64,000 bases of DNA from Annona cherimola (taxonomy: Eukaryota > Streptophyta > Magnoliopsida > Magnoliales > Annonaceae), in assembly GCA_030490835.1 (NCBI GenBank), contig CM059974.1:3231501-3295500 (forward strand), written 5' to 3'. The position numbers and the translations under genes were made by a program. The first letter of the stretch is position 1. The number at the start of each line of letters is the position of its first letter. This document shows positions 24,256 to 35,524 of the stretch, piece after piece. The notes below the pieces were generated by a model. That model did no database searches and was not told the DNA's origin. It saw only the letters and a program-made list of their open reading frames with translations.

Positions 24256-27200
24256 TCAGCAAACAAGCTTGCCCACATTCCTTTGTCCAGCTGTGTTATG
24301 ATGGGAGATGTTTTCCGTGGAATGCATCTTTTTCCGGACTCCCTTTGTCCCCTTCTTTGAGCTCAGTGATCCTTCAACTGCGACAAGAAAGTTATGCAAC
24401 ATATGGCATTCAATTCAATGTGATCGAGTACCAGAGAACCAAAAGGGAAGCGAAGATTGGCCCCCAACACAACAAAATTGAATCTCTGCACATACTGTTA
24501 TGCATCTACGGAATGATTCAGCAGGCACCAAAAGACTGCATTTGGGAAAGGATACAACTAATGAACATGGTAGTTAAAAGAAAATTATAATTGGGATCAT
24601 ATACCTTGCCATTCCCACACCACTTTTGACTCGCCCTTGACCAACTTCGGGTACTGATCCAAGCGGGAATCTTCTTGTACCAATTCTTCAACCTATTTTT
24701 GAGATGCCAATATCATTAAACATACACTCGATAGCATCTTTAATAGGATATTCTAGCAAACAAGACTCACTACTGCAAACTCATTTGAACTCGCTTTATG
24801 GGAAAATTAGGTGTTGGCAAGGAACAGGATCAGGACTGCCATACTAGCCAACTGAATCACCATTTGCTGGCCACAACCAAAAATCAGCCCATTAAATTGA
24901 AGCGCGCGACTGTTGTTATTTTCTTGGACACAATCAAGAAAATTGAGGCTTTTCCAGATGCTTGAAAGCGTTGTGACTAGAAATTTAGTTGAATAAATGT
25001 CCCTTTATAATAACTGTGGATCTTGTTGACTCAAAATCAAACTTCAAAGAAGTCCCAAAGACAAAGTTATGGACAACTTGTTTCCTGAAATGGGACCTTT
25101 GAATTTTCTACATTATCAGACATCCAATAAAATTTCCACCGCCCAATTTGGAGAATTGGTTTTATGTAATATTTGGTCCACAGGGAATCTAAACTAGGAA
25201 ACATGATTTTGACAGTTCAATCACCTTATTTTTACAATCATGTATATAATATCAAAATAAAATTTAACCCCCCAACTGGAAAAATCCCTTCCTGGATTGA
25301 CAGATATACTCACGGCAATGATCCAACAGAATATAACAAAATGCTTCTGCTAAATGGGGACTACCTTTCTCCATAAAATGGTGTCCTTCCTTTCCTTCGG
25401 CAAAAGTAGATGATCACGTATGCGAGACGCAACCACCCATGGTTCGCCTTCACCTTTTGTCTTTGCCATCAAGGCATTTTCTTCTAGTATGTCACAAACC
25501 TATTAAGGGGGAGACAATATCTTCATGTTCAATCTCTTGCATATTGCACAGATATTTCAGCAAATCCTAATAAGGACACTGGGCTACTGGAAGCACGTGG
25601 TTAGTGGAAAGAGAAACATGGATTTCAGGTTTATGGATGTATCATTCATGATACCTGCACATACATCAGTACAATGGTGCTGACATAATTAATTGTGCTA
25701 TACAAACAAGTGCACTTAGGATGGATGCTAGAATTGGCACTATGTGAACCAATTAACTCTGCCAGATCTGATCAGAATTCAAAATCATGGCTTCTCAAAA
25801 TGATAAAAAAAAGGAACATGAATTGAAAACATCCAGAGAAACATCAATAGGACTTTCTCTAAAATCTAATTACTTCACGAATTGAAAACTAACAATTCCT
25901 TCCAAGAAAAGTTCATTTTATAGTATATGTGCTTTGAACAGTTTTTTTCCCCCTTTTCACCCTGAAAACATAAGTTGCCAACACATTAAAAGATAAATAA
26001 TCTTCTGATGAAGGTTGGGACTCTGCTTGAATAACTAAGCACTAAATGTCTAGTTGGAAACAGAAAGAGATGATTTCGGATAAATATTGTTAAATTTCAG
26101 AATTTTGTAGTGGCATCCATCAGCCACAATTAGCACACCAGATGGGAGTTTTGTCATGATAGAAGAAGCAGCAGTACCAGCAGCCAACTGCATTAAAATT
26201 CATAGCGACTTCTACAATATCATGAAAATTGAGACTCAAATATTTCACCTGAAACATTCCAAAGCCTATGAAGTTTAGTCTAGCACCCACTCAATGGTAA
26301 GTATATGCAACTTGGATCTTCCTACCAGGATCTTTCACATTCCTTTAGAACAAAGGTCCCAGGCTCTGTTATAACCCCCGTATTGTAAAATGGAAGAGAA
26401 AAGATAAATAAGCACCCATGCACGCACATTCCCATTTGAAAATTAAAAACCTAATACATGTATACCAAGGCAGTCGCATGTTCACATACATTTGCTGCAA
26501 CCAAATGTGCCATGTAAGAAATCAATTAAAGGTGAAAACCAGACAATTTAATATCAGTTTATTGGATCAAGAATCTGCCAGTTCTGCTCTTGCCATGACA
26601 GAATCAAATATGGGAGTTTTGATTCCAATGTAGGAAAAGGTTCTTAAGATGACTGCTTACCTGCTCATATAACTCTTCAGCCCTACTCGATAGGTATCTT
26701 CTCCGGCGATATCTCAGAAATATTTTCATGAAACCTACAGACTTTAGTTTTTGAAGCTCTCTCAGTAAATCTTAAAACCTTCATAATTTGAACAAAGAGA
26801 GACCTTTCATTTCAGAGTGACCCATTACCAAAAGAAACACTACGCAGATAAGTAGCGCATGTTTAGAAATCCATTGGCGGATGCAGCAGAGAAGTGGCTT
26901 ATACTGTTCAGCAAGCCAATCTGGACACTTAAGTTCTCTGGTCCTACATGAGATGAATAAAGCAGGCTGAGTAGCTAGGAATTGCTGTCTACAGCTACAG
27001 TTTATCCAAGGCTGAGTAACTAGGAATTGCTGTCTACAGCTGCAGTTTATCCAAGTAAATACAGTAAAAACAGCATACCCAGTGGAAGCTGTCCTTGCTT
27101 CCAGAGAGCTTTCCTTGATTTCCATTGCCTTTTCTTTTGCATACATAAAAGAAGTATCTTGTGATGGAAATTGGCCCTCTGACTTCAATTCATCGAGCTC

Positions 27201-29034
27201 CTTCAATATATCAGCCTCCTGGAACTGGGAATAAATATCTATTAAAAGAACAAGATACTTCGCAGTTTCTTTTCAACCAAGTGACTATATATGAAGCACT
27301 AAATCAGCAGTAATGGTGGTACATTTTATAAGCTTCATCTAGAAATTCTTACAAGTAAGTTATATGAAAGTCAAATGATGGCCATGGTAACCAACCCAAA
27401 TTGTCCCAGTCCCCTCACATAAAAATCGAGCATATGCTTCACAGACGTGAGATTCTACCCATTCTGACTGCACAAAGGGAAAAAAAAATTACTTAAAACA
27501 TAAACAATGGAAAATATGTAGGAGGCTCCACAGAAAATTGTACTCTCAAATCTATATGCTTGAACAGGAAAGCAGGTAAGCAGATAGTTGAATCATACAA
27601 GTTTCTTTGCTGTTTTATTGATTTCTCCGTCTTCCACACATGTTCTCCCATACATCCGATATCCAGGAAGGCACTCCAAATTGCCTTCAGAACACTTTCC
27701 ATTGCTGGGACAAGGTTCACAAAAATCTGTAGCAATATGCCATTGAAAAATTGATATGATGCTAAAGGAGGTAAAACCTCAACAATAGTTTTGGATCCAG
27801 ACAATTATTGTGCATGACAAATGTTTTCAATCCACAGGATAAAGCTGGATCAGCAGCAATTTCATATGTAAGAAAGGGCCTAAGAGCAAATATCCCACTG
27901 ATGTTTCATGTTAGGCATAGACTAAGATTGAGCTGCAGTAACATTCACCCATAAATCCATACCTGAGGTCGACTATTGGTTGGTTGGTAGGTTGGTCAAG
28001 ATGATTGGTAGGCTCAATGGATGAATACACGAGTTACCCTCTGATTTAAAAAGTTTATTTATTGGTTGGTTGAAGTTGATTGATCAGCTGAGTGAATGCA
28101 TAACTGTATTACCCTCAAAATTAGAAGTTCATAATTTTTGTCCCAGTGTAACTGAACAAATGCGCTCTTGCCTTCTACAGCTTAGAACTTTATATGATGC
28201 TTGTGCATGTGTATGAGTAGGTGTGCTGCCTTCACAGCTTCACGTGTGCCTGCACACACATGAACGTGAAGTTGTTTTCCTATCAATTTCATCATCGATC
28301 TATTTCCATGGCGGAAATAGGAAAGCATTGCTAAGATTACGTAAGTTGTTTTCCTATCAAGTCCATGATCATAAATTCTCTGGTTTCCTGACATTACCAA
28401 GATTATGACCGCATAGGTAATCCTTTCCTCGGACACACAATTAAGACTGTCTTAGAACGGGCAGTTGAAACTCGAAATGATTCAAATGAAGCTCTGGAAC
28501 ATCTATGTAACATACAAACATCAGATCGAGAACATGAACACTCGGTCAAGAACCCCATCTCGTTGCTGCACGTGCTGCTTGACGATAGGCTAATAGCTCC
28601 ATTTTTTGGTCATGAAATGAATTTGAACCGCCTATCAAGTCTCTGATATTCATTCCAAATGCTTCTCGACAATCACACGGATGCTAATTTCCTCGTTCCA
28701 AAAAATGAGAAAAATGAAAAATGAAAGATTTTGAGGGCCTTTGGGATTTGAAAAGGCAGTTTTCATTTTTTTTTTTACCAGAAAGCGAGGGATCAAGAGA
28801 GGAATCTGACACGTCGGCGCTGTCGCAGAAGGGCTTCCGAGGGCGGTTGAAGAAAGTGACAGTGTAGTTACAGGCGAATGCGACGGAGGCAGCTATGCCG
28901 ATCACAGCAAGAAGCTTGGGAAGGTCATGCTTCGAAGGGAAGAGAGAGGAAGAAGGCTCCTTCAGGAGGGGCCGGATTGAAGGAGATGCGCTTCTGTGCT
29001 TTGATTTACGGCTTCTTCGAGCGGACGAAGACAT
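24256..29034 (-). CDS. Man1-Src1p C-terminal (MSC) domain protein, 9 exons, 380 aa
   Basis: Exons: 29034-28779, 27726-27599, 27467-27396, 27224-27079, 26943-26829, 26741-26661, 25499-25365, 24692-24605, 24377-24256 (stop 24258-24256). All nine keep phase and have GT/AG borders. The protein starts MSSSARRSRKSKHRS (a Met 23 codons upstream is also in frame). TM1 is about residues 40-62 (LLAVIGIAASVAFACNYTV). A Cys-rich lumenal part follows (CEPCPSNGKC, CVEDG, CEAYARFLC). TM2 is about 229-246, followed by RYRRRRYLSSRAEELYEQ and the conserved EPWVVASRIRDHLL, then VEELVQEDSRLDQYPKLVKG. This is the MSC architecture of MAN1/Src1, inner nuclear membrane proteins in animals and fungi. Like Arabidopsis At5g46560 (from memory) it has no LEM domain. 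Function in plants is not established from sequence. Confidence 0.9.
26965..27054. repeat. 45-bp tandem duplication inside intron 4 of the MSC gene
   Basis: Two 45-bp units, 26,965-27,009 and 27,010-27,054, differ at two positions (GTAGC/GTAAC and CTACAG/CTGCAG). They fill two thirds of a 135-nt intron. Both the unit and the intron are multiples of three, and the coding-strand frame through the intron has no stop. Confidence 0.93.
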
Positions 29035-29035
29035 T

Positions 29036-29790
29036 CCCGGAAATCCACACGCAGCGAGTGGGAGAGCGGAGGGAGAAAATCTCGCTTCGCTCTTCCAGCG
29101 CAAGGGAAACAGTGATGCTTTCTCCGCTCAAATCGGGTTGGGTTGTGTCGGCCCTAGCCCAATATTGTAAAACTTCATCGCATGCTTCAAATGATATAAG
29201 ATTGTTGTGTTGTAAAACTTTACGGCGTGCTTCAAATGATATTTTTGTACTGTATCTGTGTTATGATTCCCGATATGAATTTCTGATTTTTCATATAATT
29301 TTTTAATTTTTAATACAACTTTACTTATTCTTAATACACATCATTATATTTTCATCCTAGATATAGATTCGAACCAAGAATTTTATATGATATGGAACAT
29401 GCCCTTAATATCACGAACTTTTTGTTATTTAAAAATGAATGATTGTGTTGGCCTAGACTAAATAAATGTCTCATTCATCTTAACTTAAAAAATCTATTTA
29501 TAACATTTTTGTTGTTTTTTTCTTCATATACTTATTTATCCGAGGATATATTATAAATTAAGTTTTATCATTTTTAATAAAAAAAATCTTAAAAAAGTAA
29601 AGTTTAATTTTATATATTAAATACACTTAAATAAATATGTATGTGAAGAAAAACAAAAAAAAATATTATAAATAAATTTTTTATATGGGCTAAGGAGGCT
29701 TTTGTTTAGCCCGACTAACCAAACAACTTATCTTATTTGGAAATATGCAAGAAAACAACAAATATCTATTTACAAAAGTACAATACTTTA
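29036..29790. other. Promoter-side region of the MSC gene, then A/T-rich DNA with no gene
   Basis: 29,036-29,160 is relatively rich in G/C and probably holds the 5' leader and promoter of the MSC gene. Overlapping plus ORFs (28,878-29,306) are the complement of its first exon. The rest shows no gene. Confidence 0.5.
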
Positions 29791-29791
29791 A

Positions 29792-30176
29792 GGGTAATTA
29801 GCATATATATCCATATAGTTTCACCGATATTGCAGATATACCCACGTAGTTTTACGAATTGCATATTATCCCCACATAGTTTCACCAAAATTGCGTATTA
29901 CCCCCACGTCATTAACTGGCGTTAATATCTGCCATTATATTTTTAAAAATGATGAAAATGCCCTCATCTTCATGGGGTAATATGCGATTTTGATGAAATT
30001 ATGTGGGATAATATGCAATTCGTAAAACTATGGACGAGGGCATTTTCATCATTTTTGAAAATATAACGGCAGATATTAACTACAGTTAACGGCGTGGGGG
30101 TAATATACAATTTGTGAACTACATAGGTATATCTGCAATTAGTGTCAAACTATGTCGGTATATATGCAAATTACCC
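29792..30176. mobile_element. 385-bp near-palindromic foldback MITE with 8-bp duplication
   Basis: Starts GGGTAATTAGCATATATA and ends TATATATGCAAATTACCC. The two halves are inverted copies over nearly the full length (about 190 bp each), sharing GCAGATATACC, TACGAATTGCATATTA, CCCACGTCATTAAC and GATGAAAATGCCCTC. The flanks TACTTTAA (29,784-29,791) and TACTTTTA (30,177-30,184) match at 7 of 8 positions. An 8-bp duplication fits hAT-type insertion, but the superfamily is not certain. Confidence 0.75.
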
Positions 30177-30257
30177 TACTTTTAATTACATATAAGTATA
30201 CTATGCGCTCGCATATTCCTACGTAGATGACCATCTTGTACAGATTAAGTAATTACC

Positions 30258-30490
30258 ATAAACATTTTATATTTTAGTGTAAAAGTTTTTTAAAAAAAAT
30301 AATGTAATATAATATGAATAATAATAATGAATAAAAAGAATAAAGTTAAAATAAATAGATTATTTATATAAGTAGTTGTGTAGAAATAATAGAAAAATAA
30401 GATAGTTTGTATAAAAATATGTGAAAAAATAATTTTAAAAATATAATAGGTAAAGAAAGTGAAATGTTTTGAAAATTTCCGTCTTAAAAC
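30258..30490 (-). mobile_element. Degenerate Tourist-like MITE
   Basis: Contains AATAATGTAATATAATATGAATAATAAT, AAAGTTAAAATAAATAGAT and GTTGTGTAGAAATAAT in family order. Both ends have been lost. Confidence 0.5.
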
Positions 30491-31052
30491 AAGTACATAT
30501 TTTTATGTGAATTTACGCTTATTCTCCTGTGCGTGTTAGTAGTATACTAGTATTTCAAAGCTTTCATTTTCCGTGGGTTTTTTGCATCTGGAATCCTATA
30601 AGTTTGCGTCTTTGTGTTTCATACCTCAATGTTTGCATATTTGTTTTAAAAACTTTATAAATTCGAATATATTGCTTTTTGAATCCTGTTCTTTTATACA
30701 GTTAAAAAACCCGAGTAACGCACATTTATGCTAGGTAAAAATACTAAAATGTCATTATGCAAAGTTGCAAAACTTATAAAAATAGATAAAACTTTTCATA
30801 GCTGAGGGAAAGACGTTGAAAGTTGTCATTTCAACTGAAGATTTTCAAATTATTGAGCGAGCCACATGCATGCAAACTTTTCCCAAAATGCCAAACAGCC
30901 CCGCACCGTAAAACTGCACATTTTCATGTTTCTATCCCCGTGCTTTCTTCTCCATTTTCCGTTCGCAGTCGTTAGCAACAACAGAGAGAGATGTCGTCGA
31001 GGAGTTTCCCGTCTAGCCTCTTCAAGCAACGTAAGACTATTTGGAATGAGCC

Positions 31053-31205
31053 ATGACGACGGCATTGGCGGCTCAGGCTGTGGGGTCATGGTACTGGACG
31101 TTCGAAGACGTCAGTGCAAATGATGCCTTAGGAATCGATGGAAAGTGGGGAGAAGGGCCGATGAAGAAGGAAGTGCAATGGATGAGAATTTCAATTATCA
31201 AATAA
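31053..31205 (+). CDS. Unrecognised 50-codon ORF, doubtful
   Basis: ATG at 31,053 opens MTTALAAQAVGSWYWTFEDV and closes at 31,205. The region (30,840-31,760) is richer in G/C than its flanks. A second piece, about 31,235-31,345, is bordered by TATTGTAG and could be an exon, but I could not join the pieces with confidence. It may be a decayed gene. I do not recognise the family. Confidence 0.22.
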   Translation: MTTALAAQAVGSWYWTFEDVSANDALGIDGKWGEGPMKKEVQWMRISIIK

Positions 31206-31799
31206 TAATTCATAATGTCTATTTATCTGTATTGTAGGACTGACCGGCATGTCGGGATGAAGCGGCAGCACTTGCCCTATTACTTGCTGAATCTGAAGAG
31301 ATGCGTAGGACGACCAAATTTTCTTCAACATTTGCGTTCTCGGTAGGTGACGTCGGCTTTGGAAAATAACAGGGGAGGACTAGTTTTCCCTAGTGACGCT
31401 AATGGGTTACGATTTCGTTGATCGGAATTAAAGAAGGGATTCTGCTGCCGGCATTGAGGGAGACGATTGTTATCTTCACTAATAGCTATGGCTCCTACAA
31501 CTAGAAGTCCCCCGTGGAAGTTCTTTATGGCCGACAGAGGACGGCCGCATCTGGTCTTGCTGGGCCTGATTTGCGGCAGCGATTCATGTGTTGCTGTCAT
31601 TTTTCAGAAAAAGAAAATACTGCAGTGGACGGTTATTGGATGGCGACTAGTTATCTAGATCTGGCAAGGAGGAAGACAACGAATGCGGATCGGGAACCGT
31701 GCTCGCATCATGGTCGTCTTCCAGTTCGAAAAGACAGAGAACCTAAAATGGTGACGATATTCTTAAACTTGTTAAGAAACACTTTCTCGTGATAATCTG

Positions 31800-32925
31800 A
31801 ACCACGAAACTATAATGTAGCCTTTTTTTTTTTTTGACAGCTTGTTTGTAATGTAACTATAATGTAACTTTGATTCGATTATTTTGGGCAATAGATATTT
31901 TCAAGTTATTTTTTGACAATTTGATTCCATTGTATATATATATATAACTTTGTCTTATTTCGCATGTTAACATAATTTTCAGTAAATGTAAAGGTTTAAT
32001 GAAATCAAATCGTCCACTAATTTAAAAAATATTTTTCACCCGTTAAAATCACACAAAATACTTTATTTCAAATAAGAAAATTATAAGAAATACATTTGTC
32101 ACATAAAAATGATATCACATAATTTTAAAACACGAAAATAGTTTTTAGACACATCTGGTGAAAATAAATATAATATTTCAGATTGTATAAATTATTCTAT
32201 ATATGCTATTTTTTATCAACTGAAAATACCACCTAAAATTAATTTTTAAATGGATTGGTAAATTAAGATTTCACTTGTTTAGCATTTTCTGCGGCAAATG
32301 CTAGTTTCCATTCGCATGTACCAGATTCCGCTTGTGTGGATGGATCTTAATTCTTATATGCCTGAAATCAAAGGTGTTTTGGTTATTCTTAAAATGTACT
32401 GAACTATCCAACGCGAATTCCGTTCATTTTTCTGTTTACAATCATGGTAGAGCCTAAAAAGCAATATACTTAAATGTATAGGGTTTAGAAAGTAAATATG
32501 TAAACTTTGAGATTTAAAAAGCAAATATACAAAATTAGAAGTTCTAATATGCAAAAATCCCGTCCACCCATCATGAACGGACACTTACATAAAACGCGTT
32601 AATTCAAATTTAACCGCAACTTATGTTTACAGATATAACAGCACATTTTAAAAAAATAGCATAGATATTCATATATTTTACACATAAATTCCAAACATCA
32701 CAACCACCTTGAATTATAGTAGATAATATAGTGAAAATTTTTTAAATAACATAACTGCTTTTATCTTTTCTTAAAGGATATCTTTTCTTAAAGGATAATA
32801 TGCGCACGGATAAGTGGTTAATCTGCTTTTACTTTTCTAAGGGGATGACATTATAACCTCATGTCGCTTCTAACATTAGTTTTAAAAATGTTGTTGCATT
32901 TAAAACAGGGAGTAAAATTTGCTTT
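31800..32925. other. Intergenic, no gene seen
   Basis: A/T-rich with a poly-T run at 31,823-31,836. 32,370-32,620 (TTTAGAAAGTAAATATGTAAAC, AAAAAGCAAATATAC) resembles the reverse complement of 30,560-30,700 and is probably an old repeat pair. Confidence 0.5.
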
Positions 32926-33300
32926 TACCTATGTTATTTTTATAAACGTATTTATAAAGATGTACAGGTTGATGCAAATAAATAATTAAAAATAATATAG
33001 TTATAGAAAGCGGAAAGTTTAAGATTGAAAATTTTTTGTTTAAAAAGTCATGAATGTATTTGTTAATTTAAAACTTTTCAATATCTATAATATCATATTT
33101 TTAATCATTTATCTGCATTTTTATATACAATTAATTTATTTTTCAATCATCTGTATACGTGTAACTAACATATCTATTTTAAATTTATTTTCCTTATCAT
33201 TCGTTACCCTGTCATGTCATATAATTTTCTCTTATTGTGAAAACTTTAATACCAAAAATTTTTCTTCAACAAAGTTTATTACTTTCCAAATACACTGTAT
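32925..33300. mobile_element. Two abutting Tourist-like MITE fragments in opposite orientation
   Basis: About 32,925-33,045 reads as the minus-orientation 3' half (AAATAATTAAAAATAATATAGTT...GAAAGTTTAAGATTGAAAA). 33,046-33,300 reads as a plus copy (AACTTTTCAATATCTATAAT...CATGTCATATAATTTTCTC). Confidence 0.5.
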
Positions 33301-33691
33301 AAGTAAGAGTGCAATTGGGTAGCATACCTATCAATACTCCAAAATAGGTAGAGTATGTTCTTATTTTTACACCAAAAGGTAAGATATGTTACAAAGTTCG
33401 AGTACCTGAAATCAACCCTAGTTATTAATATATGTTTAATAGAAATTTTATAAAATATATTTTTATAGTAAAAGATAAATACATCATTTTAAATATACAT
33501 AAAATCGTATAATTTATCAATTATTCAGTAGACTTATTGAATGTATTTCCAAATTTATATTACTATCGTTTCGATTTTAAGTTTTAAGTAACACTAATAA
33601 TACAAATATAATTTTCAAATATAGTACAATGACCATTTTAAAGAATCGATTTGTAACTTAAATTGGAACTAAACCAATCTTAAAAAATATA

Positions 33692-33696
33692 GTGGG
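33692..33696. repeat. Left target-site duplication of the LTR retrotransposon
   Basis: GTGGG immediately outside the left LTR, matched exactly by GTGGG at 40,342-40,346. Five bp is the usual duplication for LTR retrotransposon integrase. Confidence 0.9.
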
Positions 33697-34988
33697 TGTA
33701 GCACCCGCCGTGAGCGCTACGGTGGCCTCGGAATGGTTTCCCGGGCCTTGAAAATGTGGATCGTGTGGAAAAGTGACGTGGGCTTAGATTTCCTGCATTC
33801 ACATGGGGTAAAACGCATTAGGCTTCATATCTTTTAGGAAAGTTGGCGTGTGGGTATTTTCTCGTGATTTCGGCAGCATAACGGCTAAGACGGGGCTTTC
33901 CGTACACGGGTCAAGTCACAAATCCGGCAGCATAACAGCAGCGTATTATGCTGGGATCCGTGGACCCGCGTGCACCCACCTTGCCGGGGCGTTAACTCAA
34001 ACACGCACACACAAAAATAAAGAAAAACGGAGTCGCCACTGATCTTTAAAGGGAGATCAGACCCTGTTTAAAGAAATAAGGCACTAATAATACAGAGATC
34101 GGGTTCCGGCCTACGGATTGAAGCAAATATGGAGAAATCTGCCAACCCGAGGCGGTTTACACGGCGTGAAAGGGGGGATAATAAAAAGATTTGAGAGAAC
34201 GGGAGAGATGGAAAGGGGAAAATGGGGAAGATAGGCGTAGAGCGCGTAGAGTATGGAAGCCGGGATGCCGGGGCGTTGCTGCAGACTCCCGTCCTCCCCT
34301 TGGGATGCCTCTCTTCAAGTCCTCCCAAATGAGAGGGGGTGCTCTCCTTTTATAGATGTAGGAGTGGGCTTTGGGCTCTCTTGAGGTCATGGACTTAGTC
34401 CATGGACTTGGGCTTGAGTGGGATCATGGACTTGGTCCATGGGCTTGGTCTTGAGTTTGGGTAATGGGCTTTGGGCTTGAGTTGAGAGCATGGGCTTGAG
34501 CTTGGTTGAGAGCATGGGTTTGAGCTTGGTTGAGAGCATGGGCCTTGGGTTTGAGTTGAGAGCATGAGTTTGAGCTTGGTTGAGAGCATGGGCTTGAGCT
34601 TGGTTGAGAGGTGTTGGACTTGGTCCATGAGCTTGAGCTTGACGGGCTCCTTCCATAATGGGCTGGAACTTGGTGGGCTAGAGCTTGGCTAAGCCCGTTG
34701 TTTTGGGTGGGCCGTTGTAGAGGCCCAAAGTTGTAAAGAAGCCTACTTCTGAGGCTTGGTGGGCTGCATTGTGGAGCCCGTTGAGGTGGCCTGTAGGAGC
34801 TTCGCTCGTGTGGGCCGGATCTGGTTTGTTGAAAAGCCTGCTTCGAGGCTTGGTGGAGCTTCGCTCCGTGGGCTGTGTTTGGAAGGGCCTGCTTAGCTTG
34901 CTTGAACCTCCTTTCGCCTTGAGTTTGTTTGAGTTTGAGACTTTTTTCCATTTTACCCATTTTTGGGCCCAAAGGTGGGGTGTCAACA
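33697..34988 (-). repeat. LTR (3' LTR in element orientation)
   Basis: 1,292 bp. In element orientation it runs TGTTGACACCCCACC to GGGTGCTACA. It includes a minisatellite at about 34,440-34,620 (unit near GGGCTTGAGCTTGGTTGAGAGCAT on the plus strand). ORFs within it are translations of that repeat. Confidence 0.95.
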
Positions 34989-34992
34989 GTTG

Positions 34993-35001
34993 CCCCCCTT
35001 T
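34993..35001 (-). promoter_or_regulatory. Polypurine tract
   Basis: AAAGGGGGG on the minus strand, four bases before the 3' LTR, as expected for second-strand priming. Confidence 0.75.
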
Positions 35002-35059
35002 GCCAGAGGCGTCTTGACGGTGAATGACAAAGTACTTGACACCCCTTTTGGCATTGACC

Positions 35060-35225
35060 TGAACACTTTCTTTTCTCGCTCTTTTTCTTTCTCCCTTTTT
35101 CTTTCGTTCTTTCTCTCTCTTTCTCTTTTTTTTTTGTTTTTGTTTTTTGTTTTTTTTTTTTTGTCTTCTCTTTCTTTTCTTTTTTTTTTTTGTTTTTTTG
35201 TTTTTTTGTTTTGTTTTTTGAGTCG
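35060..35225. repeat. T-rich low-complexity tract in the element's 3' internal region
   Basis: Long runs of T interrupted by C and G (A-rich in element orientation). The 269-codon minus ORF over it (Lys-rich start) is low complexity and runs into the LTR, so it is not judged a gene. A similar T-rich patch lies at 37,668-37,780, just upstream of gag in element orientation. Confidence 0.7.
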
Positions 35226-35524
35226 CTTTGCAATTCCTACGAACTCAAGATGTTTCTTCCGGGAGAGTGGTCCTTTTTGAAATTTTGTGGACTTGCTGCT
35301 TGTTTTGCACTAGTCTTGAATCCGGATGATTTCGCAACTCCTGTAGATGGCGATGAGCTTTCTGCAAATTTACCAAATTTTAGGGTCTCCGATAGGAGGT
35401 TTCCCTCTTTCGGTTGCTCTTTTCCTCTTTTCATCGCCGCCGCCGCCGCTGTTGCTTGATGTCGCCGTTCGGGGTTTGCTTGCTGTCGTGGTAACCTTGC
35501 GAGCGGCGCTGTGGAACCATTTCC

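Noticed and set aside
34424..35233. 269-codon minus ORF with a very Lys-rich start
   Set aside because: It translates an A-rich tract and then runs into the LTR minisatellite; the repeated peptide reflects DNA repeats, not protein.
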